From positions 44,590 to 108,589 of the forward strand of contig NZ_LKDW01000013.1 in NCBI RefSeq assembly GCF_001401805.1: 64,000 nt of DNA. The letters are read 5' to 3'. This stretch comes from Pseudoalteromonas sp. P1-25 (lineage in GTDB: Bacteria > Pseudomonadota > Gammaproteobacteria > Enterobacterales > Alteromonadaceae). Position 1 is the first letter of the stretch; every line of letters begins with the position of its first letter. The notes under the pieces are model-generated. The model saw nothing but the letters and a program-made list of their open reading frames with translations, was not told the DNA's origin and searched no databases. Of the stretch, positions 8,665-18,374 are shown one piece after another. The translations under genes and the position numbers were made by a program.

Positions 8665-9669
8665 TTAGTTTTAATTACTCTCATTTGTTTTTCAGTACGT
8701 GCTCATGCGGCAGTTATTCTACAGTATCACCATGTAAGCGAAACCCTTCCGGCTGTGACCAGTGTAAGCGCAAATACCTTTACCAAGCACATGAACTATT
8801 TAAAAGAACACAATTTTAATGTTATAGCGCTAAATGAGCTAATAAACGCTATACAACAGGGCAAAAACTTACCTGAGAAAACAGTCGCTATCACCTTTGA
8901 CGATGGTTATAACAATAACTACGAACAAGCAGCGCCAATTTTAGAAAAATTTGGCTATCCCTATACTATTTTTGTAAACCCTACCCTTATTGATGAAGGC
9001 AAAGGCTACGTAATGGGGTGGGAAAAATTAAAAGAGCTCGCTGGCAAGGGAGCGTTAATTGCAAATCATACAGCCCAACATGACTACCTGCATATCAAGC
9101 TAAAAAATGAGAGCGATGCGCAATGGCGGGCTCGTATAAAACAAGATATTTTGCACTCGCAACAACGCATTAAAGAAGAAATAGGTCACGATTACAAATA
9201 CCTTGCTTACCCGTATGGCGAGTTTAACAACACACTACAAGAGCTTGTAAAAGAACTTGGCTTTGTTGGTATAGGCCAACACTCAGGTGCGGTTAATAGT
9301 AATTCTAATTTTACACGTTTGCCCCGTTTTCCAGCCTCTGGCTTTTATAGTAAATTAGATACGTTAATCACAAAATTAAACTCACGAGCGTTTAATATAA
9401 AAAATCTAGTCTACCAAGACAGTGTAACCTCGCAAAATCCACCAACACTGAGTATTGAGTTTGAAATGGGCGATTTTCATAAAAGTCAGTTTGCGTGCTA
9501 TGTATCAAGTGTAGGGCAGGCGAAATTAACGTGGATAAACGACACGACTGTAAAAATTGACTCGCCAAAGGCGCTAAATAAAGGTCGCTCACGCTTTAAT
9601 TGTACCGCGCCTTCTATCAAGCATGCTGGTAGTTACTATTGGTTTTCACAACCGTGGGTTATTCAGTAG
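8644..9669 (+). CDS. Exported polysaccharide deacetylase (NodB-type)
   Basis: I choose the ATG at 8644 (MFKKLFHLVLITLICFSVRAHA, a signal peptide) over the one at 8629. The domain shows YHHVSE, then ITFDDGYNNN, with the metal and catalytic Asp pair of carbohydrate esterase 4, then NHTAQHDYLH with the metal histidines, and YPYGEFN. About 90 C-terminal residues form an extra domain of unknown role. It should remove acetyl groups from an N-acetylated polysaccharide outside the inner membrane. The 5' end overlaps the divergent MATE gene. No strong ribosome-binding site is seen at either candidate start. Confidence 0.88.
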   Translation: MFKKLFHLVLITLICFSVRAHAAVILQYHHVSETLPAVTSVSANTFTKHMNYLKEHNFNVIALNELINAIQQGKNLPEKTVAITFDDGYNNNYEQAAPILEKFGYPYTIFVNPTLIDEGKGYVMGWEKLKELAGKGALIANHTAQHDYLHIKLKNESDAQWRARIKQDILHSQQRIKEEIGHDYKYLAYPYGEFNNTLQELVKELGFVGIGQHSGAVNSNSNFTRLPRFPASGFYSKLDTLITKLNSRAFNIKNLVYQDSVTSQNPPTLSIEFEMGDFHKSQFACYVSSVGQAKLTWINDTTVKIDSPKALNKGRSRFNCTAPSIKHAGSYYWFSQPWVIQ

Positions 9670-9691
9670 TAATTACAAGCTATAACTCGCC

Positions 9692-10723
9692 TTACACCTT
9701 TATAGCTTGATGCAATAAGCGCTGCGTTACTTTATCAAGCGCAACAATTTCATTAGCGGCACCTAAATCTACTGCCGCTTTGGGCATTCCCCACACCACA
9801 GAAGAAAACTCATCCTGGGCAATGGTGTAACCCCCCGCTTGTTTAATACTTAGTAAGCCCTTTGCGCCATCGCTTCCCATACCGGTGAGCAGCGCTGCCA
9901 CAATGTTTTTTGCGCCGCACTCAAGTAACGAGTTAAATAATACATCTACCGCCGGTTTATGGCGGTTCACCGGTTCAGAATCATCAAGTTCGCAATATAA
10001 ACTCACCCCTCTTTTTTTTATGCTTAAATGCAAACCACCTGGGGCTATATACGCACACCCTGCACTAAGCTTGTCACCGTGCTGCGCTTCTTTTACGTTA
10101 ATAGCACAAGTGCGGTCCATACGCTGCGCAAACGAGGTACTAAATACCGGAGGAATATGCTGAGTGATCACAATTGGCGGGCTATTTACTGGCATTTTTA
10201 TAAGGACTTCTTTTATTGCTTCTGTGCCCCCTGTCGAAGCCCCAATAGCAATAACTTTGTTTAATAAAAATTGTGCATTGGTGGGCAAAGGCTCGCTCAC
10301 TGTCGTGGCTTTTTTAAAGCTTCTTACCCTTGCACCTGCCGCCACACGCACTTTTTGCTGCACGACATACGCATATTGACTCATTTGCTGCTTAACATTC
10401 ACAGTCGGCTTGGCAATAAAGTCCACCGCACCAAGCTCAAGCGCTTCTAAGGTGATAGGTGAGCCTTGCTGGGTTAATGTAGAAATCATCACAACGGGCA
10501 TAGGTCTTAAGCGCATTAGGTTTCTTAAAAAACTAATGCCGTCCATTTTTGGCATTTCTACATCGAGGGTAAGCACATCTGGATTGAGCAATTTAATCAT
10601 TTCTCGTGCTTGGTAAGGGTCTTCGGCACAGCCAACAACCTCGATATCGCTCGCCTGAGATAGTATTTCGCTCAGCAAACGCCTTATCAGTGGTGAATCA
10701 TCGATTATCAGAACTTTAACCAT
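9692..10723 (-). CDS. cheB: Chemotaxis methylesterase/deamidase CheB
   Basis: A 343-residue protein. The N-terminal receiver has the acidic pair IDDSP and phosphoacceptor Asp54 in LTLDVEMPKMDG. The C-terminal esterase has the catalytic serine in IGASTGGTEA, the histidine in TQHIPP and the aspartate in GMGSDGAKG. CheB removes methyl groups from receptors and is activated by CheA. It is the last gene of the leftward che operon, 8 nt after cheD. Its 3' end forms a hairpin of AAGCTATAA with TTATAGCTT, but no T run follows. Confidence 0.96.
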   Translation of the reverse strand: MVKVLIIDDSPLIRRLLSEILSQASDIEVVGCAEDPYQAREMIKLLNPDVLTLDVEMPKMDGISFLRNLMRLRPMPVVMISTLTQQGSPITLEALELGAVDFIAKPTVNVKQQMSQYAYVVQQKVRVAAGARVRSFKKATTVSEPLPTNAQFLLNKVIAIGASTGGTEAIKEVLIKMPVNSPPIVITQHIPPVFSTSFAQRMDRTCAINVKEAQHGDKLSAGCAYIAPGGLHLSIKKRGVSLYCELDDSEPVNRHKPAVDVLFNSLLECGAKNIVAALLTGMGSDGAKGLLSIKQAGGYTIAQDEFSSVVWGMPKAAVDLGAANEIVALDKVTQRLLHQAIKV

Positions 10724-10731
10724 TGCGGCTC

Positions 10732-11355
10732 CTAAAACAGCTCTATGTTAGTCTCGGTGGCTTTATCTTGTTGCTTAAGGTTTTGCAGGTAGCGCACTTC
10801 GCGTTTTTCAATTGTATTGTTATGCAAATTCTTCAGCTTTTTTACGTGGACTTTGCCCGTATGCGGATGAAAAAAAATTTTTCGAGGCCACGGCCCCCCC
10901 ATATCTTGTGCTACAAGATTAAGCGACTCTTCCTGAATATACGCATTGGCGAAGCTAATATTCCCTATCCCTATGTCGGTCATGGCGCTAATTATTTTTC
11001 CGCCACCAAAGAGCTTTATTTTTAAATTTTTTCGTGCAGCGCCACCTTTTAACACTTCGTTGATCAGGTATTCCATTGCCCAATTTCCGTAGCGACAACT
11101 TAAACTATGTGCACTGTTTAACTCTAAACCTTTTTTTACCGGCAGCATAAAATGATTTACGCCTCCTATACCGGATTTTTCATCATATACACACGCGGCT
11201 ATACATGAGCCTAGCACTGTAGAAATAAGCTCATCATTTTTAGATACATAAAATTCGCCAGGTAATATTTTTGCCACCACACTTGTGCGCCCTGCATCCC
11301 AGTAACGTTTTATATGTTCAAACCCTGGGAGCACCGGCCTAAACTGTGCGTGCAT
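10732..11355 (-). CDS. cheD: Chemoreceptor glutamine deamidase CheD
   Basis: A 207-residue protein with the CheD signature VLGSCIAACVYDEKSGIGGVNHFMLP, which contains the catalytic Cys and His, followed by KLFGGGKI and IGIGNISFA. CheD deamidates glutamines on chemoreceptors and may partner CheC-type phosphatases; no cheC or cheZ is present here. The start overlaps the cheR 3' end by 17 nt, which implies translational coupling. It is cytoplasmic. Confidence 0.95.
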   Translation of the reverse strand: MHAQFRPVLPGFEHIKRYWDAGRTSVVAKILPGEFYVSKNDELISTVLGSCIAACVYDEKSGIGGVNHFMLPVKKGLELNSAHSLSCRYGNWAMEYLINEVLKGGAARKNLKIKLFGGGKIISAMTDIGIGNISFANAYIQEESLNLVAQDMGGPWPRKIFFHPHTGKVHVKKLKNLHNNTIEKREVRYLQNLKQQDKATETNIELF

Positions 11356-12169
11356 TGTGTTGCTTTTGATACATGGTTTTCCCTAAATTTTTAAACTCAG
11401 CATGATCTTTTCCCATACTCTCTGAGTGTCCTAAAAACAGATAGCCGCCTCGATTAAGTGCATTTGCATAACGTTTAAACAAAGTATCTTTTGTTTCTTT
11501 ATCAAAATAAATAACCACGTTACGACATAAAATTACATCAAAATTCCCTTTCATGGGCCACTCTTGTAAAAGGTTAAGGCGTTTAAAAAAAATGTGCTTA
11601 TTTAGTTGTGGTTTCACTTTATATGTTTGCCCATCTTTGCTTTTTAAAAACCACTTTTTAAGTACATTGTTTTCTAAACCATTTACATTAGCCGCGGTAT
11701 AAATACCCGCTTGCGCTTTGGCTAATACATTAGAATCTAAATCGGTTGCTAAAATTTTTACATCCCACGAACTTGGGAATAAATCGGCAAGGGTTATTGC
11801 TAAGCTGTAAGGCTCTTCGCCTGTAGAGCAACCCGCTGACCATACGCGTACTCGTTTTGTTACTTTGTTAGTGCTAAGTAACTGCGGCACTATGGTGTTT
11901 TTTAAAAACTCAAAGTGGTGGGGCTCTCTAAAAAAGGAGGTTAAGTTAGTGGTAATCGCATTAATAAATGCGTCAAACTCAGCCTCTTTATTATTGTGTA
12001 AGTACTCTAAATACTGCGAAAAGTTTTTAAGTTTATGCTCTCTTACCCTTCTTGCTAAGCGGGAATACACCATTTCGCGTTTATGATCGCCAAGCACAAT
12101 TCCGCATGCGTTATAAACCAACGTGGCAATGTCTTTAAAATCTTTATCGGTACATAAAAATTCTTTCAT
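11339..12169 (-). CDS. cheR: Chemoreceptor methyltransferase CheR
   Basis: A 276-residue protein. The N-terminal helical domain (YSRLARRVREHKLKNFSQY, receptor binding) is followed by the SAM-binding methyltransferase domain with WSAGCSTGEEPYSLAI, ILATDLDSNVL and ILCRNVVIYFD. CheR methylates receptor glutamates. Its likely local target is the adjacent MCP, which ends in a CheR-tether-like pentapeptide. It is 60 nt downstream of the MCP gene. Confidence 0.96.
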   Translation of the reverse strand: MKEFLCTDKDFKDIATLVYNACGIVLGDHKREMVYSRLARRVREHKLKNFSQYLEYLHNNKEAEFDAFINAITTNLTSFFREPHHFEFLKNTIVPQLLSTNKVTKRVRVWSAGCSTGEEPYSLAITLADLFPSSWDVKILATDLDSNVLAKAQAGIYTAANVNGLENNVLKKWFLKSKDGQTYKVKPQLNKHIFFKRLNLLQEWPMKGNFDVILCRNVVIYFDKETKDTLFKRYANALNRGGYLFLGHSESMGKDHAEFKNLGKTMYQKQHNARTV

Positions 12170-12229
12170 TGTTATACCTTCCCTTGTAAAACTGGCTTGC
12201 TGGCATCTTAACTAGCAAGCCAATAGTGG

Positions 12230-14941
12230 CTAAAACTCTTCCCACTCATCTGCTGAGTCTATAAAGTTTTCGCCTTTGGGCTGGGTATTTTTTAAATAAC
12301 CGCTGGGTTGACGCGCTGGGGCTTCAGAACGTTCAAAATGTGCATTGGGCAATGTATTCATACCTTGCTGCCCGAGCGAGAAAAAGTGCAGTAATTGGCG
12401 CATCTCATTGGCTTGCTCAGCCATGGACTCACCGGCAGCTGAGGCTTCTTCTACAAGTGCCGCATTTTGTTGCGTCATTTCATCCATTTGCGCAACGGCT
12501 TTATTAACTTGCTCAATGCCAGCGCTTTGCTCTTCAGAGGCCTCGGTTATATCCGAAATCATTTGCGTAACACGTTGTACGCTTGAAACAATTTCTCTAA
12601 GCGTTTCGCCCGACTCATTAACCAGCACAGTACCGTCGGTGACTTTTGCTACGCTGTCTCTAATGAGCTCTTTAATTTCTTTGGCCGCTCCTGCTGAGCG
12701 CTGCGCTAAGTTGCGCACCTCGCCAGCAACCACAGCAAAACCTCTGCCTTGCTCACCCGCTCTAGCTGCCTCTACAGCCGCGTTAAGCGCCAGTAAATTA
12801 GTTTGAAAGGCAATTTCGTCAATAACACCTATAATGTCAGCAATTTTTTTACTCGATTCGTTAATAGCCGACATACTCGTTACTGCTCTATTAACCACTT
12901 CTCCGCCTTGAATTGCTTTGTCGCAGGTTTCTTCGGCCAAATCGTTAGCAACTTTTGCGTTATCTGCATTTTGCCTTACGGTACTGGTCATCTCTTCCAT
13001 ACTCGATGCAGTCTCTTCAAGCGATGAAGCTTGCTCCTCGGTACGCTGACTTAAATCTGCATTACCTTGTGAAATCTCCTCTGCACCACTGGCAACAAGT
13101 GTGGCTGAGGAGTTTATGCGATTTATAACATCAGTGAGTTTATCTGCCGTGGTATTAGCATCTTGCTTGAGCTTATCAAACGAGCCTTGATACTCTTTCT
13201 CTATGCGCTTTGACAGATCGCCATTGGCCATTGCATCAAGCATTAGAGCGGTATCGCTAACGGCATCATCCACAATTTCCACTAAACTATTTAAACCCTG
13301 CGCCAAGCGTAAGAAAAAGCCTTCTTTACCTGTTTCATCTACACGCGTATCTAAATCGCCTTTACCAGCATTACTCACTAACTGCGCAATTTCCTTTTCT
13401 ATGGCGACTTCACTTGTTCTATCTTCCCACTCAACTACCGTCCCTATACGTTCTTGCTCTGGTGTGAAAATAGGGTTTGCCACTAACCCAAAGGTTCGTC
13501 CGCCTACTTTTATTTCAGCGCGATATGTTGTTGTAAGCTTAGCTAATAAGTTTTGCTGGTGGGCCGGGTTTTTGTGGAATATATCTATATTTTGCTTAAT
13601 TAAATTAGTGCTATCAAAGTTAGGCAGCTCTTTTTTCAAATCATCTTCAGCAATACTCATCATCGATTTAACCGCGTTGTTCATATAAACAATCACATTT
13701 GAGGCATCGGCTATCATGGTGTTTGTTGCTACGGTATCAAGCGCCTGTTTTACTCTTAAGTTTTCTTGAGCTTCAGCGCGCTCTTGCTCTGCTTTTGCTA
13801 CGCTATCGGTAATATCTTCCCATTCAACAATGGTGCCTAAGTGTTTACCTTCATGATTTATCCACGGTGTGGCAATCAAACTAAAAATAAGCCCTGCTAA
13901 ACGTAACTCAGTTTTGTAAGGTTGCTTTAAGTTTTTTAATAGCTCGCGTTGATGAGCTGGGTGCTTATGAAAATCATCTACACAGGTGCCGATTAAATTA
14001 TCGACAGAAAAACTAGGTAGCACACTTTGCAAGGCCGTTTCACGTGCTTTGAGCATTGACTTAACTTGATCGTTTACAAATACAATATTGAGATCTTTAT
14101 CGGCAATCATTACATTGGCTTGGCAAACGGTTAACGCACTTGCTAAGTCCGCAGCCTTTTTAGACTCACGCTCTAGCTGTTTTTGCGCGGTGATATCACT
14201 TGCGTATTTAATAACTTTATAAGGCTTGCCATTTAAATCGTATATAGGGTTATAAGAGGCTTGAATCCATATTTCTTGCCCTTGTTTACCTATTCGCATG
14301 TACTCGCCCGAGTCGTACTCTCCACGCCCAAGCTTTTCCCAAAACTGTTTATACTCGTTTGTTTTAGCGTATTCTGGGTCCACAAATAATTTATGGTGTT
14401 GGCCTTTTATCTCGCTAAGTTGATAGCCTAAACCGTTTAAAAAATTGTCATTGGCAGTAATAATTGTGCCATCAAGATTAAACTCTATCACCGCCTGCGA
14501 TTTACTAATTGCCTCAAGCTGACCTTGTGCTTCAGCGGCCTGTTTTTTTTGCTCGGTAACATCTGTGGCAAATTTAATTACTTTTAGCACTTGCCCTTGG
14601 CTATCAATAATCGGGTTATAGGTCGCTTGAATCCATACCTCACGACCTCCATTTGCAAGGCGTTTAAACTCGTCAGAAATGAACTCACCGCCGCGTAAAC
14701 GTTGCCAAAAATTTTTATACTCGCTGCTTTGTGCTTCGTCTGGTTCAACAAACATAGAGTGGTGCTGGCCTTGCACTTCTTCTAAGCGATATCCCATTGC
14801 ATTTAAAAAGTTTGAATTGGCGGTAATTATTCTGCCACTCGGTTCAAACTCAATAACTGCTAATGATTTATTTAATGCATTAACGATTAAGTCATTACTT
14901 GATTCTGATTGCTTCGGATTACTAAACCATCCCATGCCCAT
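12230..14941 (-). CDS. Soluble methyl-accepting chemotaxis protein with four PAS domains
   Basis: I place the start at 14941, where AAGG lies at good spacing. There is no membrane segment, so it is a cytoplasmic receptor. PAS1 (about 20-135) and PAS2 (145-257) have the pattern seen in BdlA- and aerotaxis-type receptors (GQHHSMFV...[13 protein letters not shown]). PAS3 and PAS4 (about 265-510) are a second pair similar to each other (VEWEDIT / VEWEDRT). A HAMP-like linker and a long MA signalling domain follow, with the conserved tip [31 protein letters not shown]. The C terminus ends EWEEF, matching the xWxxF CheR/CheB tether. It lies inside the che operon after cheW, so it is the dedicated receptor. 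The ligand is unknown; redox, oxygen or an internal cue is plausible. Confidence 0.92.
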   Translation of the reverse strand: MGMGWFSNPKQSESSNDLIVNALNKSLAVIEFEPSGRIITANSNFLNAMGYRLEEVQGQHHSMFVEPDEAQSSEYKNFWQRLRGGEFISDEFKRLANGGREVWIQATYNPIIDSQGQVLKVIKFATDVTEQKKQAAEAQGQLEAISKSQAVIEFNLDGTIITANDNFLNGLGYQLSEIKGQHHKLFVDPEYAKTNEYKQFWEKLGRGEYDSGEYMRIGKQGQEIWIQASYNPIYDLNGKPYKVIKYASDITAQKQLERESKKAADLASALTVCQANVMIADKDLNIVFVNDQVKSMLKARETALQSVLPSFSVDNLIGTCVDDFHKHPAHQRELLKNLKQPYKTELRLAGLIFSLIATPWINHEGKHLGTIVEWEDITDSVAKAEQERAEAQENLRVKQALDTVATNTMIADASNVIVYMNNAVKSMMSIAEDDLKKELPNFDSTNLIKQNIDIFHKNPAHQQNLLAKLTTTYRAEIKVGGRTFGLVANPIFTPEQERIGTVVEWEDRTSEVAIEKEIAQLVSNAGKGDLDTRVDETGKEGFFLRLAQGLNSLVEIVDDAVSDTALMLDAMANGDLSKRIEKEYQGSFDKLKQDANTTADKLTDVINRINSSATLVASGAEEISQGNADLSQRTEEQASSLEETASSMEEMTSTVRQNADNAKVANDLAEETCDKAIQGGEVVNRAVTSMSAINESSKKIADIIGVIDEIAFQTNLLALNAAVEAARAGEQGRGFAVVAGEVRNLAQRSAGAAKEIKELIRDSVAKVTDGTVLVNESGETLREIVSSVQRVTQMISDITEASEEQSAGIEQVNKAVAQMDEMTQQNAALVEEASAAGESMAEQANEMRQLLHFFSLGQQGMNTLPNAHFERSEAPARQPSGYLKNTQPKGENFIDSADEWEEF

Positions 14942-14983
14942 CACCACCTTTATGTTTGTTTTTGTTGCTACATAGCACTGCGG

Positions 14984-15469
14984 CTATATATCCATTGTTC
15001 TTTGTAAGTCAATTAACGAGACCATTTTTTCACCTACGTTTACCAGCCCTGCCACATACTCACAATTACTCGAATCAGACAGGCTAGGGACGGGCTTGGC
15101 GTCTTGCTCTGCAATGCTGTAAACATCAGAAACCGCATCTACTGCGATGCCCATTACTTTTGAATCATTTTCAAAAGTAACTTTTACAACAATAACAACC
15201 GTTAAAGGCCCATATTCAGTACTTGGCAAACCAAAACGTAAGCGCAAATCTATTATTGGCACTATGGTGCCGCGAAGGTTTATCACTCCTTTAACAAAAT
15301 CAGGAGCATTGGGCAGTACGGTAATTTCTTCCCAGCTTCTGATTTCTTGCACGGTTAATATATCTACACCGTACTCTTCATCAGCCATAATAAAGGTTAG
15401 AAATTGCTTAACGCCTTGCTGTTGCTCTAAATCAATTTTGTTATTTAACTCGCTTTGTGCGCTAATCAT
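14984..15469 (-). CDS. cheW: Chemotaxis coupling protein CheW
   Basis: A 161-residue CheW-domain protein (FLTFIMADEEYGVDILTVQEIRSW, VINLRGTIVPIIDLRLRFG, VGEKMVSLIDLQ). CheW links receptors to CheA. Its start overlaps the end of cheA by 4 nt, consistent with coupled translation and matched amounts of the two partners. The MCP gene follows 42 nt downstream. Confidence 0.96.
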   Translation of the reverse strand: MISAQSELNNKIDLEQQQGVKQFLTFIMADEEYGVDILTVQEIRSWEEITVLPNAPDFVKGVINLRGTIVPIIDLRLRFGLPSTEYGPLTVVIVVKVTFENDSKVMGIAVDAVSDVYSIAEQDAKPVPSLSDSSNCEYVAGLVNVGEKMVSLIDLQRTMDI

Positions 15470-17553
15470 GAAGCCTCCAGGGGTGTTTTAGAGTCTATGA
15501 TTAGCTCTTGGCTACCTGGTTTTTTAAGTCCTGATAGTTTTATTAAGCCACTAATATCAACAATTAACGAGACACGCCCGTCGCCTAAAATAGTTGCTCC
15601 AGACACGCCATCCACTTTTTGATAATTCGCCTCTAAACTTTTTATTACTACCTGCTGCTGTGAAAGTAAGTCATCAACCAGCAAGCCCACTTTTTGGTTG
15701 TCGGTTTCAACAACCACCAGCAAGGTTTTGTCTAATGACTCTATGGCGTTTTGATGATTAAAAATTTGATACAAGCGTAAAATAGGGATGTATTCGTCAC
15801 GCAGTCTTAGTACATCTAAGTCTCTACCCACTCGGCTTACTTTAGTGATATCAATCTGTAGCGATTCAACAATTGAAATGAGCGGAATAATATAAGTATG
15901 CTGCGCAACCTTAACTAATTGACCATCTAAAATGGCAAGCGTAAGAGGTAGCCTTATTGTAAAAGTAGAGCCAACGCCAGGTGCTGATGAAACCTCAACG
16001 GAACCATTTAAAGATTGAATATTGCGCTTAACAACATCCATTCCTACACCACGCCCAGATAAGTCGCTAACCGCATCGGCGGTAGAAAAACCGGGCATAA
16101 AAATAAGCTCATTGATTTCGTCATCGGTTAAATTACAGTCAGCGGTAATTAGCTCATTAGCAATGGCTTTTTCTTTTATTTTTTGCGTATTTAAGCCTTG
16201 TCCATCGTCCATTATTTCTATTACGATATTACCGCCTTGGTGAAAGGCATTTAAGGTCACGGTGCCCACGGGGTCTTTACCTGCGGCAACCCGCTGTTCA
16301 ATTGTTTCAAGGCCATGATCGAGCGAATTTCTGACAAGATGCACCATGGGGTCGGATATTTTTTCCATTACCGTTTTATCAAGCTCGGTTTGTTCCCCTA
16401 ATAATTTCAACTCCACCTGTTTATTTAGTTTTTGGGCAATGTCGCGCACTAGTCGCGGAAACCGGCTAAATACAAAGTTAATCGGTAACATACGAATGCG
16501 CATCACATTTTCTTGCAGGTCTCGGGTATTGTGTGCCAGCTGCGCAAGGCCTTCTTGTAACGACGTAATGGTCGATTCGCTAATTTCTTGCTCGCTCAAC
16601 TGATTTAACATGGCTTGTGTTATCACCAGTTCCCCAACCATGTTTATTAATGAGTCTACTTTGTCTATTCCTACTCTTATGGAGGTAGACTCCGGTGCTG
16701 ATGTTGGCTTTTTATCGGCTGTGGGTTTGCTTTTAGGCTTATCGGGTGCTTTTTTGGCATCGCTAATAGGCTGTGTTTGAGCTGTGCTGTGGTTGCTCTT
16801 TTCGTCCGTGTTTGCGGTGTGAGAAGTGTCTTCATCAAATAACCCGCCACAGAGCTCTATTTTTATATCGGCATCATCCTCTACCCATTCAAATACCTCT
16901 TTAATGGCGGCTTCTTTTTCGCTGGTATTTAAAAAAAAGCGCCAGTGCAAGTAGCACTCGTCACTGCTTAAATCTTTAATATCTGGGATATCGTCTAAAA
17001 ATGCCTGCGTTTCAAGCTCGCCGAGTTCAGCTAATTCGCTGATCATGAATAAAGGCTCATTGCCTGTTTTAAAAAGGTGATGATGCGGTTTAAAATCAAT
17101 TTGAAAAGTATTTACCTCAGCAGCAGCCTTTACTTCGCTTGCCTCGGTTGGGGGTGAATCGGCTTGCATTTCGAGTACAATTTCAAACTGTTTTTTTAAG
17201 GTCGTAGCGTGTGATAAATCAGGCTCTTGCTCAGCTTGCAGCTCACCAAGTAACCCGCGCAAGCAATCAACAGCTTTAAGCAATAAATTAACATGTTCGG
17301 TGGTTAGCTCGCGCTCGCCTTGGCGTATTTGATCGAGTAAGGTCTCAAGCACATGAGTAAACTCAGCGACAGAGTTAAAGCCAAAGGTGCCACTGCCCCC
17401 TTTAATTGAGTGCGCAGCTCTAAAAATAGTATTTATTGTTTCTAAGTCTTCTTCGCCGGGCTCTAAATTTAATAGCTCGGCCTCCATTGTATCTAGGCCT
17501 TCAAAACTTTCTTCAAAGAACACTTCAAAAAATTGACTTAAATCTATACTCAC
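15466..17553 (-). CDS. cheA: Chemotaxis histidine kinase CheA
   Basis: A 695-residue protein. The HPt domain carries phospho-His48 in FRAAHSIKGGSGTFGF. The P2-like region includes an inserted stretch (about 150-240). A Pro/Lys/Ser/Thr-rich linker spans about 245-285. Then come the dimerisation helices, the HATPase domain (DPMVHLVRNSLDHGLE, IVIEIMDDGQGL, DLSGRGVGMDVVKRN) and a C-terminal CheW-like domain. The full set of kinase motifs is intact. It is 14 nt downstream of cheY and overlaps cheW. Confidence 0.97.
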   Translation of the reverse strand: MSIDLSQFFEVFFEESFEGLDTMEAELLNLEPGEEDLETINTIFRAAHSIKGGSGTFGFNSVAEFTHVLETLLDQIRQGERELTTEHVNLLLKAVDCLRGLLGELQAEQEPDLSHATTLKKQFEIVLEMQADSPPTEASEVKAAAEVNTFQIDFKPHHHLFKTGNEPLFMISELAELGELETQAFLDDIPDIKDLSSDECYLHWRFFLNTSEKEAAIKEVFEWVEDDADIKIELCGGLFDEDTSHTANTDEKSNHSTAQTQPISDAKKAPDKPKSKPTADKKPTSAPESTSIRVGIDKVDSLINMVGELVITQAMLNQLSEQEISESTITSLQEGLAQLAHNTRDLQENVMRIRMLPINFVFSRFPRLVRDIAQKLNKQVELKLLGEQTELDKTVMEKISDPMVHLVRNSLDHGLETIEQRVAAGKDPVGTVTLNAFHQGGNIVIEIMDDGQGLNTQKIKEKAIANELITADCNLTDDEINELIFMPGFSTADAVSDLSGRGVGMDVVKRNIQSLNGSVEVSSAPGVGSTFTIRLPLTLAILDGQLVKVAQHTYIIPLISIVESLQIDITKVSRVGRDLDVLRLRDEYIPILRLYQIFNHQNAIESLDKTLLVVVETDNQKVGLLVDDLLSQQQVVIKSLEANYQKVDGVSGATILGDGRVSLIVDISGLIKLSGLKKPGSQELIIDSKTPLEAS

Positions 17554-17567
17554 GCCGCACTCCTCAG

Positions 17568-17930
17568 TTAACGAATTACTTTTTTAAGCACCGCTAGTAA
17601 CTGATCCGGGTTGAATGGCTTTACAATCCAGCCTGTTGCGCCAGCTGCTTTGCCTTCTACTTTTTTATCTAATCCTGACTCGGTAGTTAACATTAGCAGC
17701 GGCGTAAATTTGTAATCAGGAAGACCTCTGAGTTCTCTGATAAGCGTAATGCCATCCATAATGGGCATATTTACATCTGAAATGACCGCATCAAAACTTT
17801 GCTGCTTGGCAATCGCAAGAGCCTCGCTGCCATCTTTTGCTTCGGTAACATCAAAACCTGCGGTTTTAAGCGTAAAGCTCACCATTTGACGCATTGACGC
17901 AGAATCATCAACCGCTAAAATTTTCTTCAT
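17568..17930 (-). CDS. cheY: Single-domain response regulator, CheY type
   Basis: A 120-residue receiver with the acidic pair at D8-D9 (AVDDSASM), phosphoacceptor Asp52 (ISDVNMPIMDG), a Thr/Ser switch (MLTTES) and Lys in WIVKPFNP. It is probably the output of the CheA in the same operon. It has no output domain, so it acts by binding the flagellar switch or serves as a phosphate sink. It lies between the STAS gene and cheA. Confidence 0.93.
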   Translation of the reverse strand: MKKILAVDDSASMRQMVSFTLKTAGFDVTEAKDGSEALAIAKQQSFDAVISDVNMPIMDGITLIRELRGLPDYKFTPLLMLTTESGLDKKVEGKAAGATGWIVKPFNPDQLLAVLKKVIR

Positions 17931-17938
17931 ATAAACCT

Positions 17939-18211
17939 CTACCCTTTACTATCAAGTATTAAATATTGACTTAAGCCAAGTTGATTAATGGCGTTTTGAA
18001 GTGCATCACTGTTGCCTACCCATACAATTTTGTGATGTATGGTAAGAAGGTGTTTTTGCAAAGCACACAAAAGTTGAATTGACGCGGTATCGGCTGAAAT
18101 AACCTCACTGACATCTAAACAAATATCGTTGTTGCTATTGAGTTCTTGTAATAAATCTTGGTGAAGAGTCTCTACATGCATAATTGCAAGTTCGCTTGGA
18201 AGTTTTAGCAT
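17939..18211 (-). CDS. STAS-domain protein heading the che operon
   Basis: A 90-residue protein with the STAS/anti-anti-sigma fold signature: ICLDVSEVISADTASIQLLCALQKHL (residues about 30-56), then IVWVGNSDALQNAINQLGL. STAS proteins of this length often precede CheY-CheA in chemotaxis operons of the Shewanella/Vibrio type. The Thr and Ser around residues 42-44 occupy the usual phosphoacceptor region. It is 8 nt upstream of cheY. No kinase partner for it is seen, so its role is uncertain. Confidence 0.85.
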   Translation of the reverse strand: MLKLPSELAIMHVETLHQDLLQELNSNNDICLDVSEVISADTASIQLLCALQKHLLTIHHKIVWVGNSDALQNAINQLGLSQYLILDSKG

Positions 18212-18323
18212 TTTTTCAGGGCTTTCCCTGTCAATTCAATTCATAACAAAAGCTTAGCCTTAGTTATTAAAATTGCCATAAAAGGCTCAAAAAAATTAAT
18301 AAAACTTTTAAAAGTGGCGCTAA

Positions 18324-18353
18324 AAAGCAAAAAAGGAGCCTAAGCTCCTTTTA
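18324..18353 (-). terminator. Intrinsic terminator of the cytochrome oxidase operon
   Basis: The hairpin AAAAGGAGC/GCTCCTTTT (18331-18352) is followed on the minus strand by a run of T residues (TTTTTTTGCTTTTT). It lies 22 nt after the SCO stop codon, at the end of the leftward cta operon and just ahead of the che operon region. Confidence 0.85.
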
Positions 18354-18374
18354 AAATTCGTGAAAGGTGTAAAA

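Noticed and set aside
9674..9709. Hairpin between the deacetylase gene and cheB as a terminator
   Set aside because: The stem AAGCTATAA/TTATAGCTT has a long loop and no T run on either strand.
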